The notes beneath the pieces are model-generated. The model ran no database searches. It saw nothing but the letters and a program-made list of their open reading frames with translations, and was not told where the DNA came from. Positions 1 to 10,564 of a DNA stretch of 64,000 bases are shown in pieces. The stretch covers positions 1,366,501 through 1,430,500 of the forward strand of contig NC_135241.1 in NCBI RefSeq assembly GCF_947623445.1, given 5' to 3'. Positions within the stretch are counted from its first letter, which is position 1; every line of letters starts with the position of its first letter. Source of the stretch: Clavelina lepadiformis. Taxonomy: Eukaryota > Chordata > Ascidiacea > Aplousobranchia > Clavelinidae. The position numbers and the translations under genes were made by a program.

Positions 1-221
1 CCATAATTGCTGACATGAGATAAAAATGTATAATGTTGACCATAGTTGCAAATGAATATTAAGTCTGTAGTATTTATGCTCACGATTTCTAGTTTTTTAT
101 ATTGGCCTAAACTAAATTTACTTTTGAAAGATTCAATGAAGCATGATGTCAATGGTTGACATCGTTAATCTACTCAAGCCAAAGACGGCAATAACAGTTG
201 TCTGCATAGAAGAGTATAAAG

Positions 222-998
222 CAGTGGTCCCCAACCCCCGGTCCGCGGACCAGTACCGGTCCGTAGGTCAGTTGGTACCGGTCCGCACAGGGTACTGTTA
301 ATTAGTGTGGGAACCCCTTTTGTTGCGTAGGCACGCTTGAGTTCTCGAAATCGATTGTCTGGAGAGGCCATTTTATCGCTGGCGTTTGAGTTTGAGCGCT
401 ACTTTCCAAGCACAAAAAACCCACAAACTGGTAAAGAATGGATGCGCAACCCATTTGCCAGCAAACTAGGTGAATCTAGCATGTCTGTGCAAGAAGAAGA
501 TCAACTGCTGGAGATTGCAAATGACGCCAGCCTTAAAGCTATGTTCCACACAACAACTCTGCCAGTGTTCTGGATTAAGGTCATGGCGGAATACCCGGAG
601 ATCGCCACCACAGCGCTTAAAAGCCTATTACCATTTCCGACATCCTATATGTGTGAAGCGGGGTTTTCTGCAATGGCAGCAACCAAAACAAAGCAACGGA
701 ATAACCTGGACGTTAGCAAGACACTTCGAGTGTCATTATCTCCTATTATCCCCAGATGGAATCGTCTCGTTGCAGAGAAACAAGCTCAGGGTTCTCATTG
801 ATTTAACGATGGATTGAAAATTTTGCAAATTTAAATCACTTGATATTCGTTTTAATTCAATTTCAATTTCATTTTGAATGCATGTTCAAATACAAGAAAA
901 TTAAAAAAAATCTGCGTCTCCCCCACCCTTTTAGTGGGTCGCGGTAGAATTATCAAACGTAGACCGGTCCGCGGAGACAAAAAGGTTGGGGACCACTG
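222..998 (+). mobile_element. hAT-family DNA transposon, internally deleted remnant
   Basis: The two ends are inverted repeats beginning cagtggtccccaac (222-235), matched in reverse at 985-998. The element is flanked by a perfect 8-bp direct repeat, gtataaag, at 214-221 and 999-1006. Eight-base target duplications and CAGTGG-type ends are standard for the hAT superfamily. At 777 bp it is far shorter than an autonomous hAT of about 2.5-4 kb. The 5' end is joined directly to the 3' third of the transposase gene, so this is an internal-deletion derivative. It cannot code for a working transposase; the unmutated target duplication suggests a fairly recent insertion. Confidence 0.93.
337..801 (+). 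pseudogene. hAT transposase C-terminal fragment (dimerisation domain)
   Basis: An open frame of about 154 codons inside the hAT element ends in the C-terminal dimerisation block typical of hAT/ZBED-SCAND3-like transposases. It contains LPVFWIKVMAEYP, then LLPFPTSYMCEAGFSAM, and ends near LSPIIPRWNRLV. The N-terminal BED zinc finger and the DDE catalytic core are absent, so this is a fragment without transposase activity. The apparent start codon is only the first in-frame Met or Leu after the deletion junction and is not a real initiation site. Confidence 0.85.
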
Positions 999-1006
999 GT
1001 ATAAAG

Positions 1007-1858
1007 AATTAAAAATGGAAATAAGTATTAAATTGACACCATTGTATAATGGACCCCACATTAAGCTCTGGCGGTTTTGTTCCGGTTTGTTTAATTTCAG
1101 TAAGCAAGTGAGGTAGGGAATTGTACAAGTTAAACAAAAAAAATATCCTTTTTGTCAAAAATCTGTGTGATTCATCCTTAAATATTGTAATTAGATAATT
1201 TTTTTCTGGTTATTGCGCATACATATTTCTTAAAAATGCTTAAAGAAACAGTAAAAATAGACCATAAGTAACAGGAATTTTAGAAAAGAACCTGTCATAC
1301 CAATAATCTGTGAAAAACAAATGTAATTAATATTTGTTTGGAACTATTCGAAAATACGATTTAAAATTCTGGACTAAAAAAAGTTATTCTAGAATATTTT
1401 AAAATACTAAATTATTCCATACCACACATCTATATACTATGACCTACCCTTTGTATTTTTATTAAACTATTTGTTAACAATAATATCTAGCATATTGTGT
1501 ATTCAATGACTTTAATTATGGTTAGTTCCTGAAAATTATTCCTTGATATATGTCTTAAAAACACAATCTCCTTACCAAAAATGTTTTAAAAGAATATTTA
1601 ATTAATAACTTCATAAAAAAACTCGAAACAAAATGTCATATTTAACCAGGATATATACCTTGAGTTACATTCTAAGTGTAATGTAAAAAAAAGTTTTAAA
1701 CAAAATTTGTTCTTATGGTGTTACTAGAGTTAGTACTACTGGTATCATTCAAGTACTGTATTACAATTCACAACGTATTGCTAATGTTGCCCACTGTAAA
1801 TGTAAATCATGCCACTTAATATGTGACAGTAATCTTATCAAAGTTAAGAGCAACTCAC
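1007..1858. other. AT-rich non-coding stretch
   Basis: I see no convincing exon or repeat between the hAT target duplication and the VWA exon. On the minus strand this is the intron or 3' flank following the VWA exon, whose donor is at 1851-1858. The next exon of that gene, if any, probably lies beyond the left edge. Confidence 0.5.
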
Positions 1859-2612
1859 TTTCGCAGATTAGGTCCGCAGTAAAGTTAAACAAAGCTGAAA
1901 TTTCGGAAGCATCATAAACACGATTGGAATATTCTGGTCCAGTCGCTATTACATCTGTATCTACTAGAGCTCCACCAAACCCAAGAGCTATTACTGTGGA
2001 TACTACTTGAAGACTTGCCGCTGGACCGTCAAGACCAGCTGACGTACCATCAGCAAATACAACTGTAATAGCGGGAACATTTTCACGTCGACCGGCGCTA
2101 GGGGTAAATTTTGTCGTTGCTGTTTCTGTCAAGACATTGCCAGTATTAGTTAAACCGGCTGGGTAACTTAGTCCATCAATGGCTGCAAATAACTCGGTTT
2201 TGGTTAGGTGGTCATTCAATTGAAACTGGTCGTTCAACACCCTGCTGTAAACTGCCACTGCAACTTGAACATCATCTGGACCAATCTCGTACTCATTCAC
2301 CAAATCCTTGATCTGAGCCATAATCACATTGAAGGTAGCAATTCCTACAGTATAGGTGCCATCAACTAGAAAAACCAAGTCCATTTTGGCTTCGGTAGTA
2401 CAAGATGGAACAACTGTCAAAAAATCATCCAATCAAAACACAAATCAAAGTTAATGATATGCAGTGACAGGTGAAACAAAAATTTTTAAATTTCATTCAA
2501 GTAAACAACACTTGAAGACAGGAAATCTAGACTTAAGGTCATTGGAAGGTAAAATAAAACAAAGGTCTACATCTTCGCTCACCTGGACTTGGAAACGTCA
2601 TGCAGAAAATCA
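1859..2612 (-). CDS. von Willebrand factor A domain protein, partial (two exons)
   Basis: The main exon runs 2413 to 1859 (555 nt), with acceptor ttgacag and donor GTGAGTTG. It encodes almost a whole VWA domain. The MIDAS motif is DGTYT, with Thr replacing the usual Ser of DxSxS. GLTNTGNVL follows with the MIDAS Thr, and ADGTS fills the TDGxS position. A possible 30-nt upstream exon at 2583-2612 joins in frame to give a Cys-containing lead-in to the domain. The domain resembles the VWA modules of collagen VI, WARP-type and other extracellular matrix or adhesion proteins, where it binds protein ligands through a metal ion. The signal peptide exon and 3' exons were not found. Gene identity is open; the VWA assignment is strong and the small exon is tentative. 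Confidence 0.8.
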
Positions 2613-5600
2613 CTAAAAAATTGAAAGTACTCGTTAAACAGTGTCCCAGAAATTTGGGAACAAATGTTTTATTTTATTAACAACTTTAATACCAAGGTTG
2701 CAGGTTAGCTTACATGAAGTGTATTGTGTATACAATTAAGCAAATGAGATGCATACAGTGTATCTGTATGAATTTAACATTACGATGCCATAGCTTGCAA
2801 AAAAACATTCAATCACATTTTTCACAATCGAAAAGCATTTGTTAAACCAAGTTTAAAAATGCCGCTACATTTTTGGCAAAAGTATTCTCAATTTTCGTGA
2901 ACGTGTCTACTACATTACAATCTGACTGATAAGTTTCCAAAGTAAACGGCTGAGTTGTAGAAAAAATTGTGGTAACAGCAGTTGTCAATAATGGTGGATG
3001 GCACAGAAGATTAACCAGAGTAAGTCATTCAACATGGACTAATGGCTAGCAAGAAAGCTCAAGAGGAAAACTCTGAGCATTTTTTCAAATTTTTTATCGT
3101 TTACTTTAGCGGTTCTTTGCCTTTTTGACCTGATTTCCTAGTGAAGCCAACCACCAACCTCCACCAATTATTTGAATTTTTCTGAAAACATTTTCATTTG
3201 GTTTTAGTCTTTGGTTTTGATCTTAATTAGCCAATTGTACATACATTTATGCTATCTGGCTAGAGTGCAAGTGCTGTAAGCTTCACTCCTGTACATAATT
3301 GAACATTACCAACGAAACAATTTAATTTGATGAATTTATAGCAATCACACATGACAAACTTACAACGAAATGGCAATGAAATGCTAATTTCAAAGTGATT
3401 AGAAACTCTATTCTTAACCAAGTTATCAAACTCGAGCAGAAAATTAAGAAATTTATCTTTTAAAACTAAAATTAAGTTAAGTTAAGTCATTTGGTAAATA
3501 AGACTCGTGTCAAGTCAATTGATATTTGAAACCAAGCCAATAAGAAAGCAAAAATACCATTTTTGGCAATCAGAAATGTTTGGGTTTATTAGAAAGTTTG
3601 CTCCATTTGGTCGCACCATATGCGTTCATAGATAAATAAGTTCATTGTCCGTTACACTTTTACGTTTTATGCCAATGCAGCAGAGACAGTCTTCTGTATA
3701 ATAAACGAAAAAAGGATGATGATACTGGTGCCATAACCAACAAACATATTAGATGTACCAAAACTCGTCTTTCCAAGAATCCTAATTTATTAAACTTATC
3801 GGCGACACAAACAAACACCGCAGTAAGAGTCTGAGGGGCATCTGCTTAGAATTTGAACATTGGCAACTTTACATTCTATTTCTAATCAAGCTTTTGACAT
3901 GCACTTTTTTTAACTCTGACGATTTCAAAATTTCCTCGATATGAACATAATAATTGTAATAACATGTACACGTTTGTGGTAGTGCACTTAGTTTGTCCAT
4001 ACTCTGGTGCATTTGTAGCAACTGTTTTGCCAGACAACTTTAAAACGTACCACAAATTCAAAGTCTGCACAGCCATGTATAATTGAAAACTCTTAACATC
4101 AATTGAGGTAGGTCTATGACTTAACCTTATATCTGTAGGTGTCTTTAGTGAGCGCAGAAGGCTGTAGACTATAAGAGATGCTATCTTGAAAACGACTTTT
4201 ATTATTTGTATAACTGACGTTCACCAAGAAATTGACAAAGTTTTTTATTTCCCACATAGCTTGCAAATTACTTTTCCAAAGGGTTTTATGCAGAAGCAAA
4301 TTTTATAAATTCATCCGTCTATTAAAATCTAATATGTCGGGGAGAGAATTTTTCTATCTAAAAACAATACAAAACTGCAGATTAATAAATTCAGACACCA
4401 CTTGTTAAGTTTACTTTCATTTTTAAGTGCACTGTGTTTGAAAATGAACAAAAGGTTATTTCGATGTAACTGAGCGCTTTCTAGCTTGTGGTAATTAATA
4501 GGTATGATATCATAAAGATATGGGTATGAATTAAGAGCAAAGTATACTTTAGGTTTTTGAAAGATATATAATTTTTTCGCCAGTAGGTGTGTTTCAATTA
4601 ACTAAAATTAAACCGAGAACCTATCACATGTTCTAAACTGTACATAACGCATTTCAATGTAAATTTCAAAACGCCGTTAAGTATTGCGTCACAATGCCAT
4701 GTATTGTATCCATAAATTCAATTGTTGCAAAACAGATTGCAAGACAATTTTCTCTGAAATAAAAAAAGTAGCAAGTACAAAATACTGGCCATTTTTTACC
4801 GTGGTGAATTTTTATTATCGTAACGTCACACATACACGTCTTTAGTGGGATAGTAACCCTCAAATCTCCACCTCTCCCTTTGCCTACGCCACTGGTCAAA
4901 CATGTCATAAGGACAAGCCCAAACTGGAAGGTTGATAATTAATTAATCGTACATAAGGTATGGTAATCGTATACTCAAAAACGGCAAACTTTCCAATCTG
5001 GGGTATAGCCTAATTCATAGCGTACCCATATAGCCTAGGGTAGCCTTTTGCCTTGTAATCAGCAACAAATTTTTAATTTTCATTAACATAATATGGCCAG
5101 CTCATGTGCTGCTTTTAGAAACTTAAACATCTTCATAGTTCTTACCAATAAACAGTGATAATGTGTTCCAACGTATTTGGATGTTCAGATAGTCGGTTTC
5201 TATGGTCACCATGCTGTTTGTCTTCACTTTGCGTCTAAACCACGAGTTTAATTTTTCGACAAAGATTAATCCTCATGACTTGTCATCGAAGTTTCCAAGT
5301 GCTGCTTAAGCCTTGTTAGATCTATTTGGTTCGTCCTCTGCAGCCCTAGATTTTGAATTGACAGGTTGCTAAGAGACAAGTAGGAGATAATCAACTGACG
5401 CGTTTGTGACATAGATATCTGTCGTTATTGTTCTATCTCATTTTATTCTTTTCACTTTTACATTTTTATCCTCGTAATTGGAAAAAATGGAGCGATTTGT
5501 GTCATGTTTATGCCATGCGTCATGTGTCAAGCGTCATGTTACTAAAAAAGTAATTACTACTTTTGACATCAGAAGAAAATGACGTATCACGCCTGCAATG

Positions 5601-5745
5601 ATTGAAGCGAGGAACGGACCGGAAATGGCAGAGAAGCAAGACAGCCTGACTTAGCGGCAATATCGGACGGACACAAACGATGATTATAATTACTTTTAGC
5701 TGTAACCATACTTCGTGTTTTTTGACTGTTGTCACGTTGTTTATC

Positions 5746-5847
5746 TCTTATCGGGCAGAAGATGAGACGAAAAAGTGACGTTTTAAGGGTAGTGACTAAC
5801 TTACTTGCAAGATTTTATTTTGCATCGCTCGGGTGTCCCCGTTACCA
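5746..5847 (-). repeat. Displaced 102-nt copy of a SEA-gene exon/intron boundary
   Basis: This block matches 7396-7497 over the same length with only a handful of differences. At 7396-7497 the sequence spans the last 14 or so codons of a SEA-domain exon, the donor CAA|GTAAGT and the start of the intron. Here it stands alone, without the rest of the exon, so it looks like a partial duplication. Confidence 0.75.
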
Positions 5848-6340
5848 AGGACAAGTCTTCGTAACACATTTAGTTGGTGTCAGATTTTTCTAAATGAAGA
5901 CATGTTTCTAACATCTATACAATAACTTTCAGGCGAAAACATAAGGGTAGTAGGCCTACCAGGCAACTTCAAGGTAGCCTATCCCCCACAAAATCCCATA
6001 TTTTATGGCCAACTGATCATGGACTAAATAGCTTTGAACCGTACAACTATAAAATTAACATGAAGCGTAAAAATTACGGTCAAATGACTTTTGCCATTCT
6101 CTTCAACGTTAAGCATAGCTTTAACCCTGTAACCTTATTAGGTCTATTACCGTCCAACATCAATTTGCAAATTTTAAACGACTTCAAAGCTAGACAATGA
6201 CATGACATGCAACGCTTGGATATGTAATGTTTATTTATTTGTTGTAATGAAAAACTACCTTCGTACAACTTTACAACACAGATTCTTCAAAAAATGCATT
6301 TGTGACAAGAAAATAAAAGCAATAACCAAACAACATAATA

Positions 6341-6384
6341 CATCAGTACATCAGTACATCAGTACATCAGTACATCAGTACATG
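6341..6384. repeat. Microsatellite, (catcagta)n
   Basis: About five perfect copies of the 8-mer catcagta in direct tandem. No spacer structure and no coding potential. Confidence 0.9.
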
Positions 6385-6495
6385 CAGTTTATGTAGTTAA
6401 GAAATAGATTTAATGCAGTCCACGACACGCTTGTGCGACAATTTATTGAAAAACTGTGAATAATTGTCGATGGAAGATGAGGAAACTAAATTCAG

Positions 6496-7944
6496 TCAAG
6501 CGTATTTAATCACAGTTCCAACATTTTGCTGAGCACCACGCGGGCCGCACGGAACAACCTGGCGGGCCGCAGTGCGGTCCGCGGGCCACTGGTTGCACAT
6601 GTCTGACATAGGCCTATAACCAAAAGCAGCTACAGGTACAAGTGCTCCTCCAATAAAAGGCAAGCTCGTAAGCGAGTTCCACGCTGCTGTTTCTGACGTT
6701 GTTCCTCGGGTAGATATTGGGGCCAGGGGGTCATTGATCTCCGAAGTTTCATCATACATCGAAATGTAGGCTACACTAAAATAAACACAATCTTTGCTGA
6801 ATGTCTACCATAAATTTATTTCATGAGATACAGAACGTAGCTTTATTACAAATTTACTAGTCTTAACCATTACTGGCTACGTTATTTCTACATAGAAAAC
6901 ATTACACGATAACTTTGGCATATAACTTTGCTTGTCCAACAAGCGTATCTATTTAACTGACCGAAAAATAACGCAAATAACGTTGTGTCTTTAGGGTGTG
7001 TGTTCGAATTAGGCCTACTGTTACTAAGCATTGTATTAACTCCAATTAGTCTAGCCTACTTCTCATGAAGGTTGTTTACCGGTTATGTTGACTGAGTTTA
7101 AGTCCACTTTATAGCTGCCTCCATTCAAGAATCCGAGGTTTTTCCTGATTACTTCTTTAAACGAACGCATTATCTCTCCCTGTGATTAAAAAACAAGAGT
7201 TTAAAATTGAGAACAGAATTTGGGTCTTGACATGAGGCCTACCTCTAACTTATACCCTAAAACAAGACGATTATATCAACACATTGTACTAGTTAAAAAG
7301 GCAACTTTTTACACAAACTTCTTAGACTACGTTTTATTTGCGTTGACTAAAGAACAGAACACTTATAAAATAATAGTCATTGCAAAAAAAAGACGTCTTA
7401 TCGGGCAGAAGACGAGACGGAAAAGTGACGTTTTAAGGGTAGTGACTAACTTACTTGCAAGATTTTATTTGGCATCGCTCTGGTGTCCCCGTTACCATTA
7501 AAAGCGACGCTCATTCCCTCCGGAATTCTTCTTCTGAGAGCTACAACCTTGACGCTGGCCATATCCAGAGTATGTCTTGGATTCGACCGGACGTGAGAAA
7601 GTGTGTCCATTATCTAAAGCAAATAGGCTGAGCGAGACTGCGACTTCATAGTTCTGTAAATGTCGCTACATCTAAAGAATCTGATCAATGTGCTTCCTTA
7701 TCCATGGACGAACCTGCTTTTGCAGGCGGCTCCGCAATTGCCTGAAACGCTGCGAGAGTTGGTCTGAGTATGACATGTTCATCTCTAAATTTGTGATGCG
7801 AAATGAGCCGCGTAAGAAAATGTTTCTTCTTTTGCCCATCATCATGAAAGGAGTAGTCGCAATATCAACAGGCTTTATAAGAAGCAATTTTATAGTTAGA
7901 GTAACGTGGAATGGTTTGTCAAAAGTGACCCAATCACTGAACGG
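6496..7944 (-). CDS. SEA-domain protein, 3' part of gene (four exons)
   Basis: Four exons join in consistent phase: 7944-7714 (0/0), 7613-7455 (0/0), 7179-7080 (0/1) and 6770-6496. Together they give 255 codons including the stop. The SEA domain runs from GSFRITNLEMN in the first exon, through VKVVALRRRIPEGMSVAFN in the second, to LNGGSYKVDLNSVNIT in the third. SEA domains are self-cleaving extracellular modules next to the membrane in mucin-like and adhesion proteins. The last exon has a hydrophobic stretch (LPFIGGALVPVAAFGY) that may be a membrane segment, then runs in frame into hAT-like sequence before its stop. The 5' limit of the first listed exon is uncertain, and the upstream exons with the signal peptide were not found. 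Confidence 0.72.
6535..6591 (-). mobile_element. hAT-like terminal fragment
   Basis: Reading the minus strand from 6591, the sequence starts cagtggcccgcggaccgc and continues with further GCGGCCCGC words, as is common at hAT ends. I could not find a matching opposite end or a target duplication, so only one terminus is claimed. It lies inside the last open frame of the SEA-domain gene. Confidence 0.5.
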
Positions 7945-10564
7945 CTGTAAAAGTCTTTTATAAAAGCTTCATACACGTTCCCACGTTGGGGTTCAAACGG
8001 TGTAACGGCGGTTAAAATCTTGGCGTATTGAAACTCAAACTTTTTTCAAAGAAAACTTTTTATGGTTGACTTGCAAAATAAAATAAAACTTTAAAGTTGG
8101 CTGAAATATTTTAAGAGAGAAAGAAAGTTCATTGCAGATGTTTTAGTTTTAACAGCAAGATTTCTGGTTTGCAGTTCAAGCGTGTCAACCAACGACGAGC
8201 TCTGTTTGAACAAGCGCAATTACTTGTGATTTGGTTGACATGTTGTGGTCGCATCTAGTTTACAGCAAATTTCATTTCATTGCCGCACTGTTTTTAGAAA
8301 TGGGTTCGTCTAAATAATTTATGTGGTTTATGATCAGATTGTGCAAATGATTAACGAACCCCATTTCGACCCCAATTTACACTTCCTTTTTATTGACTAA
8401 GAATGTGTTACGGGTCTCTCACTGCACGTGGGGTCACTCCAGGTAATGCCAACACGTGATGTAACAAAAATGCCAACACGTGATGTAACAAAAATTTTTA
8501 ATGCAGAAAACGCTGTAAACGATGCGGCAGCGCGGTTTATAATTTTGCAGATGTCCCGGGAAAGGTGTTCGTAAATCGATGCATTTCATATTTTTTAATC
8601 GCATGCGACAATTACTTTCATCTAGTCATCGTCTTCATCTTCATACAACCATCTTTAAACTTTTTGCGGGGTTTTGTTCAAAATTTGAATTGTACTTAGC
8701 CAATTTTTATTGCGGACCATTGAAGAAATTAATGATTACTAAGAGCTCGAAGAGCAAACACCGGCTATGTGACCAGCCGTATAAGCGGGGAAAGCCAGAA
8801 AGGAAGAATTTAGCGTGACGCTTAGATAAAACTGAAGTTCACATTCCATGATGATGTGAATTGATCTTTGTTGCGTGCGATCGAACTAATGCACAACAGT
8901 TCACTGAAGTTATCCACGAATGACGTTTTAGATTATGTAACGATTGTTGAACTTAACTAGTTTGTTAAAAAAAGAATTTGAAAATCTTCTCGCCTGATTT
9001 CACACACGTCATCCGTGAACGACTTAGAGTTGAAAATAACTCACTTCGCAATTAGTCATACAGCGTCGATTGACTCAAGTGCAAACACGCCCGCTAAAAA
9101 TTTGTAAAACAGGATCAAAATTAGTTGAAACGTTTTCATCATTTTTTATAATTAAAGGCAGATTTAGTCAGGTGCAGTGTATTTACTAATTGATAATGAA
9201 ATGTACAGTAGACACGATTGATTGGTTTGTAGCAGCTTTTCGATTTTGAAAGTTAAAAATTGATACCATGCCTACCATTTGTTACTGCATTGTTTTCATC
9301 TTAGTACGAAAACAATAAACCAAAATTGTTTACGTCTCTACTACCATTATGACGCAACAAAATTGTGGCACAACCCTCGCATTCGAGATGTAGTCATGTG
9401 ATCATTTTAATTGAAGCGTCATTATGTTTTAATATCTGCCCGCTTTTCATGGCGTTTCAATATTACAAAGCTTGTTGACTATGATAATATTATGACTACT
9501 CAATCAGACGCTTAATCACAAGATAAAACACCGATATAATTGTTTCCACAAACGTCGAAGGGATAAACTGAGGCTCCCGATGACAGTTAAAAACAAAAGA
9601 AATCGATTTGTCAGCAAAAAAATGGTTAAAAGATCGCAAGTGGACTGAAGACGAAAGTCGCACTTTCCCGCCTAGCTTCAAGCTCGTCATTCTAACTACA
9701 CGTCATACGACGGTCATGCGTATATCTAAGGTAAATCTCGTCACAACGTGTCATAACTTTGTACAGCCGGATGGAGATTTTTCTCCAGGACAAAAATATA
9801 AATTGTGAGAATTTCAAACTACTAAGTTATGTCTAATTCGAGCGCTAGAAAAACTTTGACAGGACGCTTGAAATTGTTAAACTGTTGTCGGTTATTTTAG
9901 TAGGAAGGTGCACGATTGGTTCCAATCAAGGATTCATTTGAGCGCGGAAAAATAAAAAAACAGAAGAATGTTGGTTTAAATTTACACAGATTGCCTCGAC
10001 ACACGCAAAAAGCCATACAGAGAACAACTTTTTACTTTGGGTTTTAAATGCAAAGGAACTAACTTTAGGTTGACTGGTTTATTTCGAGAACGAAAGATTA
10101 ATTATTATTCATAACAATATTGTATTAATTATATTATATTAATTTTGCAACTATTCTTGCGACTAAGTTCAACGATTTGGTGCTTTTGGACGTAATTTAT
10201 TTCTTTCGTAAGCAAAATAAGATTAATTTTTCCTGTATGGTCAAAACAGTTTTCAGATGATTTTCTCGATGACAGAATACATGCAAAAAAAAGATATGCT
10301 GTTCTGTTCGAGCAATTAAAAATGTCTTTAGTAGCTATTTTTTTGAACATTATTGATGATCATAACAATGCAACTGACCCTGTACCAATATTGTTATACG
10401 TTCAATGTTCATCAGTTTAACTACGTCATTCTGATAAACTTTGTGCAAAGTGTTTTGATTTACAAATATTTAGATATCAATACACAACTCTATTTATACT
10501 TTATAGTTTAATAAATTGCATTTACTTTGGTCAGTTAATTATCAAAGTGCTATAAAGCTTTAAC
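7945..10564. other. Upstream region between two divergent genes
   Basis: The SEA-domain gene (minus) and the CUB gene (plus) diverge from this interval. I see no convincing exon, though 5' exons of the SEA gene should be here. It contains a 24-bp direct duplication around 8445-8494, each copy with a CACGTG E-box core, and a further CACGTG near 8425. Most of 8160-9830 is an old paralogue of 53,100-54,380. Confidence 0.5.
8160..9830. repeat. Ancient duplicated segment, partner at 53.1-54.4 kb
   Basis: Collinear blocks match 53,130-54,380. Around 8170-8310 the shared words include gcgtcaaccaacgacg-like sequence and aaatgggttcgtctaaataa. Around 9280-9400 they share aaaacaataaac followed by cattatgacg. 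Around 9680-9800 they share a cttcaagct-type start, then a cataactttgta-like block and atttttctcca. The match is interrupted and diverged. I recognise no coding or transposon signature. Confidence 0.6.

Larger units (their letters stand above)
2613..6495. other. Intergenic or intronic stretch with small repeats
   Basis: I found no exon I would defend here. It holds a short fragment of the same AAGTCAAGTC-rich repeat family seen at 39.2 and 50.0 kb (around 3,470-3,540), a 102-nt copy of SEA-gene sequence (5746-5847), and an 8-bp microsatellite (6341-6384). The signal peptide exon of the VWA gene may hide here on the minus strand. Confidence 0.5.

Noticed and set aside
6341-6384. Regular short repeats considered as a CRISPR-like array.
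   Set aside because: They are contiguous 8-bp microsatellite units with no spacers, in an animal genome.
1859-7944. The VWA exon and the SEA exons as one minus-strand gene.
   Set aside because: The SEA exons end in a hydrophobic stretch and a stop 4 kb before the VWA exon, and no phase-consistent linking exon was found. Kept as two genes, though a shared gene is not excluded.
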